From Nocardia goodfellowii (lineage in GTDB: Bacteria; Actinomycetota; Actinomycetes; Mycobacteriales; Mycobacteriaceae): DNA of 64,000 nt. The translations under genes were made by a program, and so were the position numbers. The DNA lies in contig NZ_JAGGMR010000001.1 in NCBI RefSeq assembly GCF_017875645.1, positions 5,394,001-5,458,000 on the forward strand. Direction: 5' to 3'. Under the pieces are notes generated by a model. That model saw only the letters and a program-made list of their open reading frames with translations, was not told the origin of the DNA and searched no databases. This document shows positions 56,785 through 64,000 of the stretch, one piece after another (the stretch's first letter is position 1; every line of letters starts with the position of its first letter).

Positions 56785-59292
56785 TCATCGGGCAATGGCG
56801 GCTAGAACAGATACCCGTGACGCCTGTCTCGCGGGCCAGAACGCGGCGAGTACTGCGGCAGTCACCATGCCGAGCAGCGCCAGCGCGATCGTGCCCATGG
56901 GGATGGTGGCGTCGAGTATTCGTTGACCGAATACGACGTGCTGCATGACCATGCCAGCCCACAGTCCGACCACAACGCCGAGTACCGCGCCGAAAGCGCA
57001 GATCAGCAGGCTCTCTGCGGTGATCATCCGCTGGATCAGACGACGCTGCGCCCCGATGGCGCGCAGCATGCCGATCTCGGGTATCCGTTCCCACACAGAC
57101 AGCAATAGCGTGTTGACCACGCCGAATACCGCGACCAGGATAGCGAGCCCGAACATGGCGTAGAGCAGCACGAACCCGAAGCGCTGGGCGCGGACATAGT
57201 CATCGGCGAGCACGTCACGATCGAGCACGGCAATGTCGGGTCGGTCGCCGACCGCGCGCTCGATCGCGGCTCGGGCTTGCTGGGGGTCCACCCCGGTGGC
57301 ATAGATCAGCGTGATCCGGTCCTGCAGCCGCTGCGGGACTCGGTTCACGTCGAGGTACACGCTGGATTGCAGTTCGGTCGCCTCGTAGATGCCGGTCACC
57401 ACACTGCGGATCGGTGTGCTGCCCGGCAGCCGCAACGTCACCTCATCGCGCACCGCCAACCCCAGCATGTCCGCCTGATTCCGGGACACCAGGATGCCGG
57501 AGCGTAGATCGGCACTACCGGCGATGAGTTCGGGGGTCAGCACCGAACCGATGGCCTCCGGTTCCACGATGGACACCTGGCGAATGTCGGTGCCGCCCGA
57601 ATGATCGATATCGGCGTACACATTCCGGGTGGCGGCGGCCGTCCGTACCGAGGGCAGCGCCGCGATCGCCCGCAGTGTCTCCGGGTCCAGCACCGAATCA
57701 CCGCCGGCCGCGGAGCGCAGGATCGTGGTACTCACCGGCACGTTGTCCCGCACGCTGGAGCCGACCAGCGAATCCAGCGTGGCGCTCAGTGTGGCGAACG
57801 CGCACACCAGGGTCAGGCCGATGGTGATCGCGATTCCGGTTCCCGCGGTGCGCCGCGGATTGCGTGCCGCGTTGCGCACACCCAGTCGAAGCGCCGGACC
57901 GGACCACCGGCCGACCAGCCGCAGCACCGGGGGTAAGCCGACCGCGGCCAGCCGCGGCGAGAGCATCACCACCCCGATCACGCTCAGCACCGCTCCGCTC
58001 AAGCCGATAATCCGGGACTGGTTGTCCGCGCTGGGATCTGCGGTCAGCAGCACCAGCCCCACCCCGGCCAGCACAGCGCCGGTCCCCACCCAGGTCCGCA
58101 GGCCGCGCTCGGCGACCGGCGACACCGCGTCCAGGCGCAATGCGGCCAGCGGGGACACTCGGCCGGCGCGCCGCGTGGCACCGGAGGCCGCCAGGATGGT
58201 CACCACCAGCGCCACCGCATACCCGAGGAGCACCGCGACCGGAAACCCCGCGTACACGATCTGCTGATCCGGCCGCATGATTGCCAACAACAGCGGTGCC
58301 AGCCCCACCCCGGCCAGCACCCCGAGGGTGCCGCCGACCAGTGCCAGACCCACCGCCTCCAGGATCGTGGCCGCCTGAATCTGGCGCCGGTGCGCGCCAA
58401 CCGCGCGCAGTAGGGCGAACTGCCGGATCCGCTGGGTAGCCAGCATGGTGAAGGAGTTGGTGATGACGAATATGCCGACCAGTACTATGATCCCGGACAG
58501 TGGCAGTAGGACCAGCCTGAGGTCGTTGGCCTCGCTCTTCGCCTCGTCAGTTGCCGCCTGTGCCGGTTGGTCCCCGGTGAATGCATGGCCCTGCGGCACC
58601 AGGAGGGCGGCCTGATTTCGAACACCGACCGGGTCGGCGCCCGGCCGCAATGCCAGTTCGATCCGAACCAGGTCGCCGCTTAGGACCGAGGCCACCTCGT
58701 CGGCGGCGAACGCGGCCACCGGGACCTGGTCAGCGCTCGTTTCGTCGTCGGACTCCGCAGACTGCGGGCCCAGCGTCCGGTAGTCGAAGAACCCCACTAT
58801 CCGAGCGGTCAGTCGGCGCTGCTCGGACAGCAGCACTGTCGCGTCGCTGTCCAACACGAGCCCCCCGGCCTCGGCCGTAGCCCGCTCCACCGCGATTTCC
58901 CCGGCATGCGGTGCCCGTCCAGCGGTGAGCGTGAACCGGCCGGTGTCATCCCAGCCGGTGCCGGCCTGTTCGGGCACGGTGGCCGAGGCAACCAGTTTGC
59001 CGTTCGGGGCGACGACACCGGCGCGTCCGCGTTGAACCCCGGTCGCCCGAACCACCTCCGGCAGGGCCGCGAGCCGCGCTATGTCCGGCGCGGAAAATGC
59101 CGGTCCGGTGGAGTTCATCTGCACCGATACCCCCACATCGGCGCGGGTATGCTGCACGCTCAGACTGGTGGCAATCGAATCGCTCATTATCCAGCTGCCC
59201 ACCGTGGCCGCGACGCCCAGCGCGATGGCCACCACCGTCAGCAGCACCCTGCCCCGATTCGCCAGCAAGTCACGGATCAACGCTGTCCGCAT
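56785..59292 (-). CDS. ABC transporter permease (FtsX/MacB-like)
   Basis: An 835-residue, eight- to ten-segment permease with two FtsX domains. An N-terminal TM and a large extracytoplasmic domain are followed by FtsX (VGIFVITNSFTMLATQRIRQ, RAVGAHRRQIQAATILEAVG), a second outer domain, and the last FtsX (LVAVFGVVNTLLLSVWERIP, MLRAIGAQRRLIQRMITAES). This matches lipoprotein-release or antimicrobial-peptide export permeases. It overlaps the ATPase gene stop by one base. Confidence 0.92.
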   Translation of the reverse strand: MRTALIRDLLANRGRVLLTVVAIALGVAATVGSWIMSDSIATSLSVQHTRADVGVSVQMNSTGPAFSAPDIARLAALPEVVRATGVQRGRAGVVAPNGKLVASATVPEQAGTGWDDTGRFTLTAGRAPHAGEIAVERATAEAGGLVLDSDATVLLSEQRRLTARIVGFFDYRTLGPQSAESDDETSADQVPVAAFAADEVASVLSGDLVRIELALRPGADPVGVRNQAALLVPQGHAFTGDQPAQAATDEAKSEANDLRLVLLPLSGIIVLVGIFVITNSFTMLATQRIRQFALLRAVGAHRRQIQAATILEAVGLALVGGTLGVLAGVGLAPLLLAIMRPDQQIVYAGFPVAVLLGYAVALVVTILAASGATRRAGRVSPLAALRLDAVSPVAERGLRTWVGTGAVLAGVGLVLLTADPSADNQSRIIGLSGAVLSVIGVVMLSPRLAAVGLPPVLRLVGRWSGPALRLGVRNAARNPRRTAGTGIAITIGLTLVCAFATLSATLDSLVGSSVRDNVPVSTTILRSAAGGDSVLDPETLRAIAALPSVRTAAATRNVYADIDHSGGTDIRQVSIVEPEAIGSVLTPELIAGSADLRSGILVSRNQADMLGLAVRDEVTLRLPGSTPIRSVVTGIYEATELQSSVYLDVNRVPQRLQDRITLIYATGVDPQQARAAIERAVGDRPDIAVLDRDVLADDYVRAQRFGFVLLYAMFGLAILVAVFGVVNTLLLSVWERIPEIGMLRAIGAQRRLIQRMITAESLLICAFGAVLGVVVGLWAGMVMQHVVFGQRILDATIPMGTIALALLGMVTAAVLAAFWPARQASRVSVLAAIAR

Positions 59293-60032
59293 CAGCGCAG
59301 CCCGTCCAGCGAGTACATCCGCGCCAGCACCTGATCCGCTGTCGGTTCGCGCAGCTCATCCACAATGCTGCCGTCGGCGAGAAACAGGACTCGGTCGGCG
59401 TAGGCCGCCGCGCTCGGCTCATGGGTAACCATGACCACGGTATGCCCGAGCGAATGCACCGTGGTGCGTAGCAGTTCCAGCAGCTCGGCGGAGGCCGCGG
59501 AGTCCAATGCGCCGGTGGGCTCGTCCGCGAACACCACTTCCGGCCCGGTGGCCAGCGCACGCGCCACCGCCACCCGCTGTTGCTGCCCACCGGAGAGCTG
59601 GGTGGGACGATGGCTGAGCCGATCGGACAACCCGAGCTCGGCCACCACGCGATCGATGGCTTCGGAATCGGGTTGCCTGCCCGCCAGACTGAAGGGCAGC
59701 TCGATGTTCTCCAGCGCGGTGAGCGTGGGTAGCAGGTTGAACGCCTGGAAGACGAACCCGAGGCGGTCCCTGCGCAATTCGGTCAGCTCGACATCCCGCA
59801 GTCCAGTCAACTCGACATCACCCAGCAATACTCGGCCCGCACTCGGTTGGTCGAGCCCGGCCAGACAATGCATCAGCGTGGATTTTCCGGAGCCCGAGGG
59901 CCCCATGATCGCGGTGAACTCACCGTGCCCGAACGCTGCGTCCACCTCGTCCAACGCGACCACCCGCGCTTGGCCGCTGCCGTAAATTTTGGTCAGCCCG
60001 ATGGCGCGCACGGCTGTCTGTGTGTCGTTCAT
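59292..60032 (-). CDS. ABC transporter ATP-binding protein (MacB/LolD-like)
   Basis: A 246-residue ATPase: Walker [10 protein letters not shown] (44-52), signature [15 protein letters not shown], Walker [14 protein letters not shown]-loop [10 protein letters not shown]. It pairs with the FtsX-like permease in one operon. The divergent two-component genes 115 bp away probably respond to a cell-envelope stress handled by this exporter. Confidence 0.95.
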   Translation of the reverse strand: MNDTQTAVRAIGLTKIYGSGQARVVALDEVDAAFGHGEFTAIMGPSGSGKSTLMHCLAGLDQPSAGRVLLGDVELTGLRDVELTELRRDRLGFVFQAFNLLPTLTALENIELPFSLAGRQPDSEAIDRVVAELGLSDRLSHRPTQLSGGQQQRVAVARALATGPEVVFADEPTGALDSAASAELLELLRTTVHSLGHTVVMVTHEPSAAAYADRVLFLADGSIVDELREPTADQVLARMYSLDGLR

Positions 60033-60147
60033 GGTCGTCCATGCTCGGCGGCCGGCCCCAGCGGTTCATCCTCCGAAATGCGAAAAGTGCCACATACTTT
60101 CGATCCGGATGCGGCTCCGGTACCCCGGACGTCGCTACAGTCGTGAC

Positions 60148-61269
60148 GTGAATGAAGGTGTGGAACGGGTCCGGCATGCCGGGGTCTACCTCGCCGCGGC
60201 GCTCGTAGTCGGATTGACTTTCTTGCCGACCCATACGCCGGACCCGTGGCCGGCGGCGCTGCTCGCGCCGGTCGTGTTCGTCTCGATCGTGCTGTCACCG
60301 CGGCTACCGTGGCCGCTGCTGGCGCTGCCGTTCTTGGTTTGGCCGGTGAACGCCGCGTTATGGCCGGTGAACGCGGTCGCCGGTTATACCGCGGCGAACA
60401 CGCTGTCTGGGTTGCGCCACGTGCTCGGCTACGGCTGCGGGATCACCGTGGTGTTCCTGGCTCCGGAATTGATCAACCAGCTTCGGTTCGGACTCGACAC
60501 CGAACAGCTCGGGGCCACCTGCGGGGTCACGGTGATCTTCGGCTGGGGTCCGATCTTGTTCGGGCTGCTTCTGAAGGCGCGGCGGGAGGTGGTGGCCGGA
60601 CTGCGGGCCAGGACAGCCCAGCTGGAACGAGAGCAGACCGCGCGTACCGAGCAGGCCAGGGCGCAGGAGCGAGCCCGGATCGCCAGGGATATGCATGATG
60701 TTGTCGCACACCGGGTCTCACTGATGGTGTTGCATGCTGGAGCGCTGGAAACGGGGACATTCGACGAGCACAGTGCGGCGCAGGCGAGACTGATCGGGAC
60801 CGCGGGCCGGGAGGCGCTGGCACAACTGCGCGAGGTGCTCGGGGTGCTGAAGGAAGCACCGGGAGAGCTGGCGCCGCCGGCCACGCTCGCCGAACTCGAC
60901 CTGCTGCTCAACGAGTCCCGGTTGGTGGGCGTACCCGTCGTCCGGATGGATCTCGGTGACCCGCGCCCACTGCCGATCATGGTGCAGAACACTGCCCACC
61001 GGGTGGTCCGTGAGGCGCTGACCAATGTGCACAAACACGCTGGCCTGGTGCACACCGAGATCCGGATGACCTATCACCCCGACGCCCTGGAGGTACAGGT
61101 GAGCAACGAACCCGGCTTGGAGCGGGCCGACCGGTTACCCGGCAGCGGGCTCGGCCTCATCGGCATGACCGAGCGAGTGAAACTGCTGGGTGGCGGACTG
61201 GATTTCGGCTCGACCGCAGGCGGTGGCTTCCGCGTCCGGGCCTGGCTGCCGACCGGAGAGCCCGCATGA
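60148..61269 (+). CDS. NarL/LiaS-type sensor histidine kinase
   Basis: GTG 60148 gives 373 residues. Four to five membrane segments with short loops cover 12-143. HisKA_3 follows: RARIARDMHDVVAHRVSLMV with phosphoacceptor His183. Then HATPase: VVREALTNVHKHAG and GSGLGLIGMTERVKLLGGGL. No sensory domain beyond the membrane bundle, so the signal is likely in or at the membrane. Its stop overlaps the regulator start (ATGA). Confidence 0.92.
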   Translation: MNEGVERVRHAGVYLAAALVVGLTFLPTHTPDPWPAALLAPVVFVSIVLSPRLPWPLLALPFLVWPVNAALWPVNAVAGYTAANTLSGLRHVLGYGCGITVVFLAPELINQLRFGLDTEQLGATCGVTVIFGWGPILFGLLLKARREVVAGLRARTAQLEREQTARTEQARAQERARIARDMHDVVAHRVSLMVLHAGALETGTFDEHSAAQARLIGTAGREALAQLREVLGVLKEAPGELAPPATLAELDLLLNESRLVGVPVVRMDLGDPRPLPIMVQNTAHRVVREALTNVHKHAGLVHTEIRMTYHPDALEVQVSNEPGLERADRLPGSGLGLIGMTERVKLLGGGLDFGSTAGGGFRVRAWLPTGEPA

Positions 61270-61916
61270 TCCGGGTCCTGATAGTCGACGATGAACAATT
61301 GGTCCGCACCGGGCTGCGGATGATCCTGGAGTCCAGTGCGGATATCCGAGTGGTCGCTGAGGCGGCCGACGGCCGCCAGGCCGTGCGAACCGCAGCGACC
61401 CACCGGCCGGACGTGGTGCTGATGGACGTCCGGATGCCCGGCATGGATGGACTATCAACACTCACCGAGCTGCGCCGCACCGATCAGCGGGCAAAAATTG
61501 TCATGCTGACAACCTTCGACCTGGACGACTACGTGCACACGGCACTACGGTGCGGGGCAGTCGGCTTCCTACTCAAGGACACCACACCCGGCGACCTGAT
61601 CGCCGCTGTGCACGCGGCGGCCGAGGGCAGCGCCATCCTGTCTCCCCGCGTCACGAGAAAACTGATCGACGCCTTCGCAACCCGGGCCCATCCCAATGCT
61701 GCCGAGGCCCGCCGCAAACTGGCCGCGCTGACCGAACGGGAACGCGATGTCGTCAACGCTGTCGCCCGCGGACTGTCCAACGCGGACATCGCCAAGGATT
61801 TGTTCATGAGCGAGCCGACAGTGAAGGCCCACGTCAGCCGTTCCCTCACCAAACTCACCCTCAGCAACCGCGTCCAGCTCGCCCTCCTCGTCCGCGACGC
61901 CGAACCACCCAGCTGA
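61266..61916 (+). CDS. NarL/LuxR-type response regulator
   Basis: A 216-residue protein. Receiver domain with Asp8, Asp9, Asp54 (VLMDVRMPGMDG) and Lys in FLLKDTTPGDL, then a LuxR HTH (LTERERDVVNAVARGLSNAD, SEPTVKAHVSRSLTKL). Cognate of the upstream kinase; the divergent ABC exporter operon is the likely target. Confidence 0.94.
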   Translation: MIRVLIVDDEQLVRTGLRMILESSADIRVVAEAADGRQAVRTAATHRPDVVLMDVRMPGMDGLSTLTELRRTDQRAKIVMLTTFDLDDYVHTALRCGAVGFLLKDTTPGDLIAAVHAAAEGSAILSPRVTRKLIDAFATRAHPNAAEARRKLAALTERERDVVNAVARGLSNADIAKDLFMSEPTVKAHVSRSLTKLTLSNRVQLALLVRDAEPPS

Positions 61917-62169
61917 CCACCTGACGCCGAGCGGCCCTACAGCAGCGGAACGACCAGACTCAGCTCACCAACCCAAGGTGACCGCGAAATCGGTTGCCGA
62001 GAACACGTGTTCGTAAGAGACACGAGTATGCAGAGGTTCATTGCGCTGAGACGGCCGACTGGTGTCGTTCACAGGGGGTCAGCGCGGGTGGCCAGTCCCC
62101 AGTGAATGAGACCACTCGGTATTGGAGTCCTGTTGGCCCTGGTCAGGGCTGGAAGAGACACTGAGTGAC

Positions 62170-62374
62170 ATGGCAGGACGCAAGCGGCATTCCGCGGAGG
62201 ACATCGTGCGGAAGCTGCGCCGCGCCGATGAGCTGGCCGCGGCGGGTAAGTCCGGGGAAGATATCGCCGCGGAGCCGGGGATCTCGGCGGCGGCGATGTA
62301 CAACTGGCGACGCCAGTACGGCGGTGTGGATACCGATGCCGCCAAGGAACTCAAGGAGCTGCGCGAGCAGAATG
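62170..62374 (+). pseudogene. IS3-family OrfA fragment
   Basis: ATG 62170: MAGRKRHSAEDIVRKLRRAD, ISAAAMYNWRRQYGG and ELKELREQNAR are a well-known IS3-group OrfA (second type, unlike the IS at 47 kb). The coding stops matching after NAR at about 62374, where another sequence starts. No orfB follows. A terminal-repeat-like stretch may lie at about 62100-62140. Confidence 0.8.
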
Positions 62375-62554
62375 CCCGGCGATACCGGAGGCGACGCTCT
62401 GGCGCAGGCGATTTGGGGTCCGGTGATGAGCACCCAGGTCGAGAACGAGCAAATCCTGGGAGTCCTCACCCATGGCGGCAGACTACGCATGACCATGACC
62501 AGTCACGGGGCGATGGCCGGCATCGTCGCGCAACTCACCGCCGCCGTCTCCTGA
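62375..62554 (+). pseudogene. Short 3' gene fragment joined to the IS remnant
   Basis: A frame starting directly at the break reads PGDTGGDALAQAIWGPVMST, then QVENEQILGVLTHGGRLRMT and ends QLTAAVS with TGA 62552. Coding-like third positions. It looks like the C-terminal end of a larger, condensation/acyltransferase-like protein, but the family cannot be named. Truncated by the IS insertion/deletion. Confidence 0.4.
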
Positions 62555-62656
62555 AGGGCCATGCAGCGCACGACCTTCACGCAGCGGTTGACTCTGCCCC
62601 GAGGGCACGGTTCAGAATGTGCTCCACAGCGACCGGCACCAGGCACGGGAGACGAC

Positions 62657-63358
62657 ATGGGATGGAGCACTCGCGAACTCGCTGAACTCGCGGGCGCGAC
62701 GGTGAAGGCGGTGCGGTACTACCACGACGTCGGTGCCCTCGACCAGCCGGTCAGGACGTCCAACGGCTACAAGCAATACGGCGTCACACATCTGCTCCGG
62801 GTGTTGCAGATCAAGCGGCTGACGGCTCTCGGATTTTCGCTGGCTCAGGTCGCGGCCATGGGCAACGAGATCGATCATCCGGAGCACTCCCTGCGCGCGC
62901 TGGACGCTGAACTGGAGGCGACGATCGAACGCTTGCAGCGGGCGCGGGCCGAATTGGGTTCGATCATGCGGGATTCCGCCCGGCCGGATCTGCCACCCGA
63001 CATCGCCCTGGCGAGTCGAAACGGTGGTCTGACCGATGCCGACCGGTCTTTCGCTACATATCTGAGCAGAGTGCTCGACCCGCCGGCCCTCGCCGCGTAC
63101 GGCGAATTACTTCGAACCCCCGCCGGAGCGGATTTCGACGAATTGCCCGCCGATGCCGACGAATCGACTCGAGCCGATCTCGCTCGCCGCATGATTCCGG
63201 AAATCGCGGCACTGGCGGAGAAGCACCCGGGTCTGTTCGGGGCACTCACCGTCCGCGGCCCACGCACGAAACAGGACGTGGTGGATGTGATGTTGGAGCT
63301 CTACAACCCAGCTCAGCTCGACGTCCTGCGCCGCGTGGGTCTCGGCCTGCGTGACTGA
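62657..63358 (+). CDS. MerR family transcriptional regulator
   Basis: ATG 62657 (GGGAG upstream) gives 233 residues. MGWSTRELAELAGATVKAVR, then YYHDVGALDQPVRTSNGYKQ is the MerR HTH and wing; a coiled coil ALDAELEATIERLQRARAEL follows, and a helical ligand domain. It precedes the hydrolase gene by 53 bp on the same strand and may regulate it. Confidence 0.92.
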   Translation: MGWSTRELAELAGATVKAVRYYHDVGALDQPVRTSNGYKQYGVTHLLRVLQIKRLTALGFSLAQVAAMGNEIDHPEHSLRALDAELEATIERLQRARAELGSIMRDSARPDLPPDIALASRNGGLTDADRSFATYLSRVLDPPALAAYGELLRTPAGADFDELPADADESTRADLARRMIPEIAALAEKHPGLFGALTVRGPRTKQDVVDVMLELYNPAQLDVLRRVGLGLRD

Positions 63359-63411
63359 CGCCGACCTTTCCCACCATTCACGTTGTCTTTCCCGATAGGA
63401 GCTCCATACCC

Positions 63412-64000
63412 ATGTTCAGATCAAGACGAAAGCGCGCGGCTGCCACGATGGCGGTGGCGTCGACGATGATCGTGGCTCTCGGCGCGTGCGGTTCCGGCTC
63501 TACGCCCCCCGGTGCACGAAGCCCCGAGCCCGAGCCGTCGATCGAACTCCAACGGTTCTACGATCAGACCCTGAACTTCGAGTCGTGCGAGCGATATGCG
63601 ACGACCTCCGCCGACCGGGACACCTTCACCCGAGACCCCAACTTTCAGTGCGCGCGTACGCAGGTGCCACTCGACTATGACGATCCCGAAGGGAAGACGG
63701 CGTCGGTCGCGCTCCTGAAGACGCCTGCCAGAGGCAAACCCATCGGGTCGCTGGTGCTCAATCCCGGTGGCCCCGGCGGAGCGGGGATGGGGATGGCTGC
63801 GCTCGCGGCCGGATCGCTGAGCAAGAGCCCAGTGACAGAGAACTTCGACCTGGTCGGTTTCGATCCACGCGGGGTCGCGGCATCCACCCCCGCGATCGAC
63901 TGCTTCTCAGACGCGGAAATCGATGCGGGACAAGGTAGTACGACCGTGTTGACCGGTTCCGGATCTTGGACCGAGACGGAGACCCGGACGATCGTGGAAC
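63412..64000 (+). CDS. Secreted lipoprotein alpha/beta-hydrolase (TAP-like), 5' part
   Basis: ATG 63412 begins a lipoprotein signal peptide: RRKRAAATMAVASTMIVALG and lipobox LGAC (Cys26 or so). The mature part has the family markers FQCARTQVPLDYDDPEGKTA, LVLNPGGPGGAG (oxyanion region) and VGFDPRGVAAS. This matches tripeptidyl-aminopeptidase-like hydrolases such as mycobacterial Hip1/CaeA-type proteins. The catalytic Ser and TAP C-terminal domain lie outside the window. Confidence 0.85.
   Translation, partial: MFRSRRKRAAATMAVASTMIVALGACGSGSTPPGARSPEPEPSIELQRFYDQTLNFESCERYATTSADRDTFTRDPNFQCARTQVPLDYDDPEGKTASVALLKTPARGKPIGSLVLNPGGPGGAGMGMAALAAGSLSKSPVTENFDLVGFDPRGVAASTPAIDCFSDAEIDAGQGSTTVLTGSGSWTETETRTIVE

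Overview
The window is high-GC, gene-dense actinobacterial DNA. Coding strands have strongly G/C-biased third positions, GTG starts are common and overlaps such as ATGA are frequent. Three deazaflavin (F420)-type nitroreductase-family genes, a Rox-like rifampicin monooxygenase, an MMPL exporter, an ECF42 sigma factor paired with a DGPF protein, and actinobacterial toxin-immunity-type genes point to the Mycobacteriales, most likely Nocardia or a close relative. No tRNA, rRNA or CRISPR array was seen.

Layout. 1-2.5 kb: a minus-strand operon with an Lgt-like membrane protein, two related small membrane proteins and a radical SAM enzyme cut by the window edge. 2.7-4.9 kb: a short-unit tandem repeat, an S8 protease and a DUF308 membrane protein. 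5.3-8.0 kb: arginine/ornithine antiporter and arginine deiminase. 8.0-9.9 kb: a Cys-rich coiled-coil protein divergent from a small unknown, with repeated boxes between them. 9.9-12.7 kb: an AAA ATPase and a DGPF/ECF42 pair. 12.7-22.9 kb: housekeeping-type enzymes and regulators, plus a lone tyrosine recombinase and an M23 peptidase. Near 21.6 kb two divergent genes have both lost their 5' ends. 23-25.8 kb: Rox-like monooxygenase and an F420-type reductase. 26-31.5 kb: a gentisate-pathway cluster with an IclR regulator. 31.5-33.1 kb: a TetR/SDR pair around a perfect inverted repeat. 33.2-35.4 kb: orphan immunity-type genes. 36-38.7 kb: small enzymes and an HxlR regulator. 38.9-42.8 kb: a phosphotransferase / acyl-CoA dehydrogenase / quinone-oxidoreductase-like / TetR operon. 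42.8-46.7 kb: a TetR with a zinc-finger-like N-terminus, a GNAT protein and an MMPL transporter.

46.5-56.4 kb is best read as an integrated element. A 71-bp sequence from the 3' part of the MMPL gene (one mismatch) recurs 9.86 kb downstream. It is followed there by a second, diverged MMPL C-terminus that has no 5' part. Between the copies lie the C-terminal part of a tyrosine integrase (facing the MMPL end), a 1.29-kb IS3-family element that has cut it, a PH-like/SHOCT protein, and a 1734-residue protein with an N-terminal restriction-nuclease-like domain, a NACHT-type NTPase and a long helical C-terminus. This last gene looks like a STAND-type anti-phage sensor and is the most interesting cargo in the window.

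56.8-61.9 kb: an FtsX/MacB-like ABC exporter divergent from a two-component system that probably controls it. 62.2-64 kb: an IS3 remnant fused to another gene fragment, a MerR regulator, and the start of a secreted TAP-type alpha/beta-hydrolase lipoprotein.
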